From NCBI RefSeq assembly GCF_000143415.4, contig NW_003314264.1:1711786-1775785 (forward strand): 64,000 nt of DNA, read 5' to 3'. Position 1 is the stretch's first letter. Each line of letters begins with the position of its first letter. The position numbers and the translations under genes were made by a program. Below, in pieces: positions 1 through 10,735 of the stretch. Source of the stretch: Selaginella moellendorffii (lineage: Eukaryota > Streptophyta > Lycopodiopsida > Selaginellales > Selaginellaceae). Under the pieces are notes generated by a model that did no database searches, was not told the DNA's origin, and worked only from the letters and a program-made list of their open reading frames with translations.

Positions 1-730
1 AGTCCCTCAATATCGCTACATGATAGCTTACCGTGTCTGCCAAACACCCTCGCTATCATGCCCTTTGTGTTAGTCTCATTTCGGTCCCAAATGCTATTTA
101 TGGAAAGTGTCTAGATTTGCTCATTTGGCATATCTACGGAATGTAGAGATCGGCCTGAACACAATGGTGTTCGTCCCGTGTCCAAATTCACAATCTAGGG
201 ACATTCCATATTTAGTAAGTTTCGAGCTTGTCCCAGAGACTAACTCCTGATACTAAGGGAGGCTTGGGGTGAAAGCCCAAAGCGTGTGTTCCTCAAGGGG
301 GGGGGGCTATGGGGGGTTCCAAATGTATAGTAGGGATAGTGGGTAGGTCGGGCATGGCCGACCAACCTGAGGCATAGTCTAGCTCCCGCTTGCGTGCCTG
401 TCCTTGTTCTGCGTCCGGCTTGGGTCTAAGCCCAAGTTCCATTCCATGCTAGCTGGTGGAGTACCCATATCCTCACGTTAGGCCACCGGTATGCCGAAAT
501 AGCGCCAGACTCCGTTTGGCTCCGTTTTGCGTGCTGGTCTTGGCATTGGGATGCTAGTTGCTTCAGGACTGTTCCAAGTTGCTCCGGGCCCCTGTCCCTT
601 CGCTCCTTGGGCTGTATGCTCGGGAGTTGCACCGTGGTTCGGTTCCATCACTCCTTGGCTCCATGCCTGGGAGTTTGGCACCGTTAGTTCGTTCAGTGGC
701 CCAAGGCCCTGAACCTCGGGTTCCTATGGA

Positions 731-779
731 CACGTGGCATGGACACGTGGCATGTGACACGTGGCATCTGTCACGTGGC
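731..779. promoter_or_regulatory. Cluster of four CACGTGGC G-box/ABRE motifs in the family A LTR
   Basis: CACGTGGC occurs at 731, 744, 758 and 772, spaced 13-14 bp apart. The right LTR has only two copies (6,857 and 6,871). The octamer is the classic plant G-box/ABRE core bound by bZIP and bHLH factors. Its position near the 3' end of the LTR, before the inverted repeat at 811-839, would suit an enhancer of LTR transcription. That function is inferred. Confidence 0.6.
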
Positions 780-810
780 ACAAAGAGGGTTTAGGTTCCG
801 CTTCGTGGTG

Positions 811-839
811 TTATCCTATGGTAAATCACCATAGGATAA
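811..839. other. Perfect 12-bp inverted repeat near LTR end
   Basis: TTATCCTATGGT is followed by a 5-nt loop and its exact reverse complement, 24 bp before the LTR end. The right LTR has the same hairpin at 6,910-6,938 with no change. It could act as an RNA hairpin at the transcript end or as a DNA-binding palindrome; the sequence alone does not decide. Confidence 0.6.
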
Positions 840-863
840 AGGGTCAAAACCACGTGCGCTACA

Positions 864-880
864 TTTGGTATCAGAGAATG
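864..880 (+). other. Primer-binding site of family A
   Basis: TTTGGTATCAGAGAATG directly follows the LTR terminus. TGGTATCAGAG is the standard plant retrotransposon PBS complementary to the 3' end of initiator methionine tRNA. This fixes both the LTR boundary and the element's orientation. Confidence 0.85.
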
Positions 881-3800
881 AGTCTCAGTGAGTACTATTC
901 AATGAGATTGGGCAACTAGTCTTGTTGCATACGTAGAGATGAAAACGATGATCCGAGTGGGTACACGTTTTGGTGCAAAGACTTCACATTGGTTCTTTGG
1001 GATAGGTTTTGGTTACCTTTTTGTTCCATATTATGTGAGCTTGCTCTTGGGCTCATAGGGTGGACTGAGTTGTTCCATTACACGAGTTTGCGCTTGGGCT
1101 CGTGAGTGAGGCGCATTAGCAACTCGAGGTTACACTTTGAGTTGGCAGGATTAATGTTAGCCTATCGGTGGTTCCATGAGTTGTTCCATGTACCATGGGT
1201 GAAAATAAACTTTCCTTGGGTTTGCTATGAGTGGCAAATAGGCTGGTCCGTAGCTGTTTAGCACGGCACTAGTGGATCCTTCCTAGGCATGATTATAAGT
1301 GGATCAATCAAGACTATAAGGGATTAGTCTATTGGTTCAAATAGTCATGGCCGTGCTCTCTTATAAACTTTTCTTCGATTGAACTGAAGGCAGTGCGAAA
1401 GCAAGTTTGAGGTTTGGTCAAAGATGAGACCGAAAAGAGAGTCATCGGGGACGAAGGATCAAACACGTAAATCATTTTCTCTTCTTGGAGAGATGATTTG
1501 CAACGAGGTGTTAACTCATTGCTTGTGTTCACATCATGCAATCAAGAGTCCCTATCTTGACGCATGTTGGAGATGGTGGTCTTACAATGGTGAGTTGTGG
1601 GATGGATAGTGGTGAAATGCTAACCATTTTGTCTAAGCTTGCTATTGGAAGACTTGGGTTGCAATGCTCAATTCTTTTCCGGGGAACTTTGCTATTGCTC
1701 CTTGAGTAGTTTGGTGTTGGATTAGTGTTGAGTTTGGTCGGAAAGAGAGTGGCATGAGCTTGTCCGTGTTGTGAACAAAAGTTAGTGGTGTTGGGTGTCG
1801 TAAACCTCTATTGGTGGAGTGTGGCATTTATGTTGCATTTTGTCGAATCGAGTTGGCATTTGATACTCACATAAACGTTTGAAGTAATGACATAGGCATT
1901 GCTCATTGTGTTACTCAATTGATGATCAAGTCATTGTAATGCTTATATCATATCCATGTGATAAAGAGTAATGCGTTTACGAAGTTGCTTGGGTAAATGA
2001 TGATCAACCCCAAAGTGGTTGATGGACAAGCTAGTCTACTTACACGAAGTAGCATTGTAGTAGCTTTGATTGGATTCTCTATAGTGGTCCATTATGCTAA
2101 GCTTAAGTTGGTACCTTGTTTCCTTAAGTTTGCCCACTAAGGTGTTGGAAAAGGGTTGTAGCATTCATTTGTTATAGCTTGTCGGTTGATCCGTTAGCAC
2201 TTGGAGTAGATTGTTGGATGGAGAAGATGTGGAGTTGGGGCATTGACGTCACTAGCACTTGTGTTAGTGGAAGTGGCATTGTTATTTCAAGTGATGAGGA
2301 ATTTTCCTTGGATCTTGATTTTTCCATGTCATTTTTCTTGTTAGTGTTTTGGCTTCACATTGGATCTTGAAGGTGATTGAAGAAGAGTGTTAGTGCAATA
2401 TGGATATCCGAAGATGTGGTCTTCGTGATCAAGCCTTGGATGTTCATTTTGCACTTTGCGGATGTCAGTATTGGATGTCGATTATATGGGCAAAGATGTT
2501 CGATGCTTAAGCATGTTGTTGGATCATGAGAATTTGTGTTGAGGTGAGCCTATGTGAAGTTGTTGGTAGGAGGAAGTTGGTTGAGTTTTGAAAGTTTGCA
2601 ATCCTGGACTGAGAGTCATTCTTTCTCTAGGATGGGAAATTTTCCACAAATTTTCTTAGACTTTTCCAATGGCTGATCTATTGATCATTTTGTCCGAAAA
2701 CCATTCCGTTTTCGAAGGCCAATACAAACTAGTGAAGGGGTTAGAGTTGACTTCGGTTAACTTAGACCTTGATAGGTAGTTTGTATAATGCGGCCCGAAA
2801 GGGATGCTGACTTTTGGGGCTAAAACAATTGAGTTGGATAGAGTCTAGAGTTGATATAGAAAAGTGGCCGTTGCACTTTTCTCAGAAAGGTGACCCTTGT
2901 ACCTTTCTTTTGTAGCGTGGTGCTTGGTGGCAGATTGCACCTTGCATTACGTTAGACTCTATGAGAGTAGTGAGCTCTCAGTGATCTTGACTTAGTCTTG
3001 GTGGCCCTGCACCTTGGCTGAGGATGGTGATGTCCAACCTAGTTGTTTAAGGTTGAGATGTTGGTACCTATACTATGGCTTTGTCTATAAGGAGGTTGTG
3101 TACCGATATGAGTCCATCTCATGGTCTTCACTTGAGTTTCGACTTAGTGTTGATCATGTGTAGCTAGCCTCTTCAAGGCATGCTCAGAGCTATTGACTAG
3201 ACGTGTTGGTGAGCTTATTACGGTTGAGTTGGATTTGAATAGTCATTTAGTTTGTGCTTGTCTATAAACTTTTGTCTCGTACCTGGGGTATCACGTTCAT
3301 ATTGGGCAAGTATATAACTTAATGACAAGAGTTGGTGTTTGGGTCTTGTGAAGGCAAGTTGAGGAGTGGTTGTTAGTTGCTTTGCAACTAGTGATTACTT
3401 GTAGACTTCGTCAAGGACTTTTGACACTTGCTTTGCTCGATAATGATTTAGCGGTGATGGGCTTGCTTTACCAGATGGTGTTGCGGAGGATCGTGTCATT
3501 AGGCTGGCATGGGTTTTTCCATGTTGGCATATCAATTCCTTTGTCGATATCATTTGTTTACGTTTGGTCTATAGTGTTGGATTTCATTAAGTCTTGGATG
3601 TGGTGATTCACTCCTTGATGATGTGTTATCTGTCACTGAATTTTGCTGAAGGATTGGTCTCGGATACTAAGTATAGTATCTTCGACTTTGGTTAGCTTGG
3701 TTGCTGGAAAGCTCCGAGTGGTGATTCACTCTTGCTTTCTTCTAGCTTTGTCCTGATGTTGATGGCATTGAAGTGATGCCTTGTCATTGATATTGTTGAT

Positions 3801-5830
3801 ATTGAGACTTGAGTGAAATGAAATGTCTTTCCTTAGGATTGATATTGAGTTTCATTAGTCTTGATGAAAAGTGTTGATGATTTGGCTTTAGCTTTGTGTT
3901 GTTGGCATTCATGCATTTGCTAGTTAGCAACTGTGTTGACGTTCAAATGAACTGAGTGGCAAGTTTGAGTTAGTTGTGTTCTAAATGAGATTATTTAGTA
4001 GGGGTTGAGGTTTGAGCTTTTCCTTGAAAAGTGATTTAGTCATGGACTATGCTAACTCTACAAGTGGAAGAGTTAGTGATTGATGTTGGAATATTTTGAA
4101 TCCTTATGGGATTTTAGTTGAAATATATCAATCATTGATGATTCTTCTTGTGCTTGTTACGATGTGAGCTACGTCTTGCTATAGATGGATTCATGGAGGA
4201 TCGATTAGATGATCACTTGTTGAGCATAACTTCGTTATGCTTGGCTTTTGGATTGATGCAGACATGCTCTTCATTAGCTTTCGCATTATGAAGTTTAGCT
4301 TATGGATGTATTGAAGGGGATATTGTGGTTCTACCATGATTTCTTCTTTAGCATTGAAGTTAGTTCGTGCGAGACTTGTGATCATTGTTAGGCAAGACTT
4401 GGCTATAAGCTTCTTCAAACTTTTGGTCCTTTGAGTTTATTATGCTCATTGTTCCATTTGTTAGAAGTTGTTGGGGGGAAGGCATTTTTGGCTCTTTAGC
4501 TTCAATGTACAAGTTAGTATTTGCATTTAGCAATCATTGGTGATGATTGACTATCATCTAGGAAAGTTGATTATCCTTGTCGAAGGTTTTGCTTAATTAT
4601 CGTTGATCTAAAAAGATTTGCCATTGTTCCGGATGGTGGATTCTTTCTTCAATGACGATTATGCATCTCTTTATTGATGGGATAATTGATGATCTTTCAT
4701 GATGGTTAGTTGTTCTCTTTGATGGCTTATGGCTTTTTGCAATACCACATGTTCTTTGTGGTTTGCTCTGGATTGGTCTCTTGGGTTTGAGACATCAGTA
4801 GGATGTTGCTAACACTTGCTTGAGCAACTCTAGTTCCTTGGTATTGTTGATTGAGATCTATTCAGATTTGCTAGTGCAATAGTTGATATGAACAAGTGTT
4901 TGTTTGCTTTGCAACATTCATTTTGATCTGTTGATTATTGCTCGAGTTAGTTCTCATAGATTCGGATGTTATGGCCTTCGGGTGTAACATTCACGAGCAT
5001 TGTGCTTGTTACTCAATAATACTTTGTGTTCTTTGAGTTGTGTTTTGTGAGTTGTTTGGCATACTATCTGCCATTTTCGATAGTTAAGTTTCATCATTGA
5101 GTTTCCTTGATGATCTACTTGCTATTGAATTTTGTTGGATGGTGATTCCTATGTTTACCAATTATGATGATCTTGGTGGTTCCTATCTACAATACTACTA
5201 GTTTATCGGATGATAACTTGCTTAGAATACTTTTGTGTTCTACTCTAAGATATAATCACTAGTAATTAAGCTTCTCAGATATCATTGTCTCTGACTTTGA
5301 TATTGTCCATCCATTAATCTTTGAGTTTGGGCCAGTATAGGCAGACTGGCTTCGGCACTTCGTGTGCATTGTGAAATCTCTAGTCATGGGGTAGCTACTG
5401 TCGACTGGTCACATCACCCGCCTCTCTGTCGATGTTCCTTATTTTGTTGAAAGGGCGTGACCGTGTAAACAACTCTAACTGCCTGTTTACAGTAGTAGTC
5501 TATCTAAACCTTACCGACGGGTTTGGTTTCTTTGCTCAGGAGGGTTGGGGCCTCTGGCTTCTCTCTCTATGTCCCTGCGGGCAGGGCATATCACACTTTT
5601 GTAAGCTGGGTGACTTCCAGAGCAGCAGGGGTGGCTGACTCCGTTGGTCATTTCCTTGTCGGTGACGGCCAGAAGGTGTCTGAGCTAGTAGCGCATCCGC
5701 GTTAGACAAAGAGGTTGCCCCCTTAACTCATTTAAGTTGGTGCATTTCTCACATAGTGTGAGTACTGTGAACTTTTTCTGGAGTTGTTTCCTTAGACTCG
5801 AGTGTGCATCGACGAGGACGTCGATTTTCC

Positions 5831-5844
5831 CAAGGGGGGGAGAG
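5831..5844 (+). other. Polypurine tract of family A
   Basis: The purine stretch AAGGGGGGGAGAG lies directly against the TG of the right LTR at 5,845. This is the expected plus-strand priming site and confirms the left end of the right LTR. Confidence 0.8.
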
Positions 5845-6962
5845 TGTCGCGAATGTGACTTCGGGTATCGAAAGTTACCTGTCGGCCAGTCCTTACGGAC
5901 ACTCTTACCTTACTGCCACGACGGCAGGAGGTCGGTATTGCTGGACCCGTTATTAGTCTCCGCCTAAGCTAGTTGAGAAACTGGTCCTCGCGTGTGCACT
6001 TGACCAGATGGGCATAAGGATGGAATTCCTAAGTGCTATTAGTCAAGCATACTTGACTTGGTTAGAGAAACTCATTCGTTGACTTGCACTTGCTAGTGTT
6101 GGGAACCCCCGCGATATTGAGCTTGGTCCCTCAATATCGCTAAATGATAGCTTACCGTGTCTGCCAAACACCCTCGCTATCATGCCCTTTGTGTTAGTCT
6201 CATTTTGGTCCCAAATGCTATTTATGGAAAGTGTCAAGATTTGCTCATTTGGCATATCTATGGAATGTAGAGATCGGCCTGAACACAATGGTGTTCGTCC
6301 CATGTCCAAATTCGCAATCTAGGGACATTCCATATTTAGTAAGTTTCGAGCTTGTCCCAGAGACTAACTCCTGATACTAAGGGAGGCTTGGGGTGAAAGC
6401 CCAAAGCGTGTGTTCCTCAAGGGGGGGGGGGGATATGGGGGGTTCCAAATGTATAGTAGGGATAGTGGGTAGGTCGGGCATGGCCAACCAACCTGAGGCA
6501 TAGTCTAGCTCCCGCTTGCGTGCCTGTCCTTGTTCTGCATCCGGCTTGGGTCTAAGCCCAAGTTCCATTCCATGCTAGCTGGTGGAGTACCCATATCCTC
6601 ACGTTAGGCCACCGGTATGCCGAAATAGCGCCAGACTCCGTTTGGCTCCGTTTTGCGTGCTGGTCCTGGCATTGGGATGCTAGTTGCTTCAGGACTGTTC
6701 CAGGTTGCTCCGGGCCCCTGTCCCTTCGCTCCTTGGGCTGTATGCTCGGGAGTTGCACCGTGGTTCGGTTCCATCACTCCTTGGCTCCATGCCTGGGAGT
6801 TTGGCACCGTTCGTTCGTTCAGTGGCCCAAGGCCCTGAACCTCGGGTTCCTATGGACACGTGGCATCTGTCACGTGGCACAAAGAGGGTTTAGGTTCCGC
6901 TTCGTGGTGTTATCCTATGGTAAATCACCATAGGATAAAGGGTCAAAACCACGTGCGCTACA
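5845..6962 (+). repeat. Family A right LTR, complete (1,118 bp)
   Basis: It runs from TGTCGCG after the PPT to GCTACA at 6,962. It contains a 12-G run (6,421-6,432), two G-boxes and the 12-bp hairpin at 6,910-6,938. Immediately downstream is a reverse-strand TRIM LTR fragment, so the element inserted into or next to a TRIM copy. Confidence 0.9.
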
Positions 6963-7045
6963 GCACTCTTGTTCATAAGCCCTTTCCCTTTATATTTGAA
7001 CCCCCTATAGATCGTCTCTTGAGTTATTCTCTTTGGTTGTTTACA
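6963..7045 (-). repeat. Fragment of TRIM LTR
   Basis: The stretch is the reverse complement of the first ~80 bp of the TRIM LTR seen at 8,450 and 8,832. It contains the GCACTCTTGTTCAT core and ends TTGTTTACA. The family A element abuts it, truncating it. Confidence 0.75.
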
Positions 7046-9500
7046 ATAGTGTGGAAACATCGAATGTGCCAAGGTGTGATGCCTTGAGGTCAAGTTGGCA
7101 GGTTCATGAGAACCTCTTGTCAAAAGAATCTCAATGGAAATGAGAATGGCATAGCATAAATTGGAAGGCACATAAATAGGAACATTAATCCCAATGTGTA
7201 GGACGACAAGGTGAGCATACCCAAACTAAGGAACCACTCCCTAAGCTATTGGGTAATTTCATCCCTAAGAATACTTGTTAAGGGATGGTAGAAAGTGCAA
7301 AGCTATCTTTTTAGTCTAGAGAAGAATAATTAAAAGGAACGTGTGAGGCCAAAAGCAAGTAGTAAAGGAATAGAACTAAACTATAGGAATTGAAGGGCAT
7401 AATCAAGGGTGGTATGTAAGTTGGGAGTGGAGAATTAAGTCGGTGCTCGAATGTTGTTATTAACAATTGTTATACTATAGAGAGTCTAAAATGTGGAATT
7501 ATCCATATTAGACCATATGGCAATTAAAAAGCTTGCAAAAGGAAAGGCCTTAGCAAGTTAAGGGACAAAGTTCCTTCAAAATTTCTAAAGATAATTCTAA
7601 GTAACTTAGTACCTAGAAAGCCAAGTGTAAATGATTCATAGAACACACGAAATCAGAGTGGCACAATAGAAGCATGGTCTTGAAGTTTGCTATGAGGCAA
7701 AGGTATCAAGGTTGGGGAAGTAATTCCCGAGTGTTCAAAAGGATGGCTTTGAACGAAAGTCGATAGTCAAGGACTTTTATGCTTATATATGAAACCATAT
7801 TATGTTAGTTGAATAACTTGCTAAACAAGATTAGCAAATCAATGGGAAAAAATACCCTATTTGAAGGGGCCAAGTGTGGAAGAGTCCATGTATAATCACA
7901 GACTTGTCAAGTGAAAGGACTTGGCAATACAAAGGAACTAAGTTCCTAAGTTATGATATATAGTGCGCTTTAAATATAAGTTGGTGCACTAGCGTGGGGA
8001 GTCACATCAGGCATTCTGGGTGATGTCGTTCATAAATGCATACATAGAATTTTGGTTTGAGTTCCAACCCTTTAGTGCTTGGGTTCGAGTCCCAACTCAC
8101 TAGGGCGTGGTGATGGGTTGGAATATGAGGACACTTATTTTTTGGTGATCATGGATTCTCAGTAAAAAGACTGGTTTAGGCACGCACACTACTAAGTGAA
8201 GGATGCCCCAAAGTCATGTTACACAATTAGATTGCTTAGTGTGAAAGTTCAACATATCTAACTTGAACACTTTAGTGCAAGTGGCACTAAGGACATGGTG
8301 AATGAGATGGGGACACCTAATCTCAGTTATTATGGACCCTTGGTTGAAGGGGCTGGTTTAGGCGCACTGCCAAGTGTGGGGGATGCCCCTAGGGTCATAG
8401 TTAACAAGTTAAAGGTCTGGAAGACCTAGTACCTATTGGCAAATCTGTTTGTAAACAATTAAAGAGAACAACTTGAGAAATGATCCATAGGGTTCAAATA
8501 TAGAGGGAAAGGGCCCATGAACAAGAGTGCACCCTCTTTTTTATTTGGTTAAGGGTCTTGGGATATTTAGGGTTAAGCGTCATTAGGTTTGAATAGTACT
8601 GAGCTGGGTAATCTCCCAGGAAGTCCAAACTCAGGAGCTTACATTTGGTATTAGAGTGGTTTCGAGTCCGACTTTATTGGTTGGCTAGGGGAATCACACC
8701 ATATATTGATTGACATCTGGCTGGTCCAGTTTACTCCCACTGGGCTCTACCTAAGGGGTAGGGTGTCAAGAGATCTGCAGCTCTTACCTTCCGTTTACAA
8801 GGGTGTGAACTTGCAGGGAAGCGTGGTGGATTATAAGCAACCAAAGAGAACGACTTGAGAAATGATCCATGGAGTTCAAATATAAAGGGAAAGGGCCCAT
8901 GAATAAGAGTGCACCCTCTTTTCCAATTGATTAAGGGTCTTGGGATATTTAGGGTTAAACGTCATAGGGTTTGAATAGTATTGGGTTGGGTGACCTCCCA
9001 GAAAGTCTAAACTCAAGAGCTTACACTATTAAGGTGTCAAAGTTAGATCACTAGGCGATCTTATGGCTAAACAAGGGTGAGGTTTTTGTAAAGTTAAGGA
9101 ATAAGGTTCCTAATTCAAAGTGTTGATTTGAACTATTGATAACGGTGTGGCTTGGTCAAGATGACCAAATAGAAAGGACTCCTAAGGGAAATGAATTGTG
9201 ACAATACAATGGTATTGTGAGTTCAAGAAAATAGTCTCCAAGGAAGGACCTATGGATGAGTCACAAGGTTGGTGGTGAAATTTACTAGGGGTGAACACTT
9301 TATAGACTTGGCAAAGTAGAGCATTTGCTATAGAATGGAAAAGATAAGTCGAGGAATGGAGGTAGTGATCCTATATTACTTGGTGCAATAATCAAAGGAT
9401 AGGAGTAAAAGACTAGTGGCCAAAAAAGGGCAATAGGAGTCCAAATGACAAAGTTAGGCAAGGAACACTAATGTGTTGGATGCTAACGGATTGTGAGAAA
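7046..9500 (+). mobile_element. Family B interior fragment, + sense, truncated both ends
   Basis: This is the reverse complement of the family B interior. Landmarks at about 7,050, 7,145, 7,980, 8,390 and 9,470 match, in reverse order, 25,300, 25,205, 23,885, 23,490 and 22,950 of the complete copy. A stretch corresponding to about 24,720-25,200 is deleted. It carries the TRIM insertion at 8,450-9,025. No coding frame is present. Confidence 0.75.
8450..9025 (+). mobile_element. TRIM (576 bp) with ~194-bp LTRs
   Basis: LTRs at 8,450-8,643 (TGTAAACA...CTTACA) and about 8,832-9,025 are direct repeats separated by only ~190 bp. The left LTR is followed by the PBS-like TTTGGTATTAGAGTGG. The flanks CTGTT (8,445-8,449) and CTATT (9,026-9,030) form a 5-bp target duplication with one transition. 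Two other family B copies (near 12,090 and 23,430, opposite strand) have a single CTATT at this point and no insert, giving an independent empty-site proof. There is no coding capacity, as expected for a terminal-repeat retrotransposon in miniature; it must be mobilised by another element's proteins. Confidence 0.88.
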
Positions 9501-10529
9501 GGTAATATATTTATAAAGATGGTATAAGTGACTAAATTTTCCATTTTATTTTAGTCACTTAACCACACCTCCAATCACTTGGAGGAGTCTCACTCACAAC
9601 CTCCATAAGTCCTATTCCGGACTTGGGGACTTGCTAGCCCCAAGAATGGCATTTTTACTACTCAACCTTTACACTTTGTCCAAATGTTCCATGTGTCTGG
9701 TCCCATGACCGACACCTTAAGGTACCACTGACATATTAGCCCGTTATGCTCAGGCCATGCCCTTTCACCTTGGTCACACCGGTGGTCTAACCCCACTTGT
9801 ATCACAATGCCGTCTCTTAAAGACTGAGCCATCTGACCATGAGTGATCATCCCAGATCCACTCCCCAACATCCTTAGGATGCCTGCAGACATGGGGAATA
9901 GCCTTCCCCAATATCCCCTTTCCAGTCCCTATCAAGTCCCTTTCTGTCCATGGCCATGTTCGCCAACATTACCTTTGGATCAAGGCTCACAAGCCTGACC
10001 ACTAAGTCCCATGGTCCTTTGGGACTTCCTCACCACATGACTGTATCCTTGGTCACCACACCAGAGGACTGCTCCTCTTTCTTACCATAGTCTGGGACTT
10101 TGGGACAACATTTCAGAACACCATGGCCTTACGCAAGCCTCGTGGGTACTCTCCCCGCCTTCCATCTTTGGGTGCTCTAGCCATGGGCTTAGAGCGAGGT
10201 TCCGTTGAGCCATGCTAGGTATCCAAGTAGGTAGTGCCACCCATGCTTTGATTGGGAGTATCGACCATTCGATCTCCTGAGAGAACTAAAGCCGGCTCTT
10301 GAACACTTCACTAAGCTACCCTACTTGTCAGTCCATATTCACTCTAACCTTGGACTTCCTAGTGGTCATCCCATCACCCAACAGCTAAGTATAGCCTTCT
10401 TGGGCCAAACTGACCATTCCTAGCCAAATTGGCTCCATTAACCCCCACACTCTCCCTTTTGGAACCCCCTACAGTCCCCCCCTCGGGGGACGATTGCTTT
10501 AGGCTTTCACCCAACAGCTTGTATTAGTG

Positions 10530-10735
10530 TTTGGACTCGGACTCAGACTCGGACTCGGTCTCGGTCTTGGTCTCTGACTTGGACTCAGTCTTGGTCTTGG
10601 TCTCGGTCTCGGTTCCATCTGGGGTCCATCTTGGATTCCATCTCGGGTCCATCTTGGACTCCATCTTAGGTCCATTTCAAACTCCATCTCGAGTCCATCT
10701 CGGACTCCATCTTAGGTCCATCTCGGACACTTCCA
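10530..10735. repeat. GACTCG / GACTCCATCTC tandem array in LTR of copy C
   Basis: An imperfect array of GACTC-GGACTC and of GGACTCCATCTCGGGTCC-like units. It is the short version of the arrays at 21,420-22,030 and 32,092-32,930. The unit lengths keep frames open, which is why an artefactual 163-codon frame starts here. Confidence 0.8.

Larger units (their letters stand above)
1..863 (+). repeat. Family A left LTR (5' part missing)
   Basis: This is the left LTR. Its first base corresponds to position 6,125 in the right copy, so about 280 bp of U3 lie outside the window. It ends GCTACA immediately before the PBS. It differs from the right copy by a 10-G versus 12-G run near 297-306 and by about 27 extra bp of G-box repeat near 731-779. 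Confidence 0.9.
864..5844 (+). other. Non-coding interior of family A element
   Basis: About 5 kb rich in T and G on the + strand, with stop codons in every frame. I found no protease (D-S/T-G), RT (YxDD), RNase H or integrase motif and no zinc knuckle. Short frames at 2,179-2,370, 3,370-3,606 and 5,432-5,967 have no protein-family character. Nothing else identifiable is seen apart from the PBS at the start and the PPT at the end. Confidence 0.7.
1..6962 (+). mobile_element. Family A LTR retroelement, non-coding interior, left LTR cut by window edge
   Basis: Bases 1-863 and 6,125-6,962 are the same sequence with roughly a dozen substitutions plus small indels, which marks a pair of LTRs. The left LTR is followed directly by an initiator-Met-tRNA-like PBS, and the right LTR is preceded by a G-rich PPT, so the element reads on the + strand. 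The right LTR runs TGTCGCG...GCTACA. The interior (864-5,844, about 5 kb) has no frame above about 90 codons and no recognisable gag, protease, RT or integrase motif. It is therefore a large non-autonomous (LARD-like) or fully decayed element. The near-identical LTRs argue for a fairly recent insertion, which favours a non-coding design over old decay; this last point is inference. The left flank is outside the window, so no target duplication can be checked. Confidence 0.88.
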
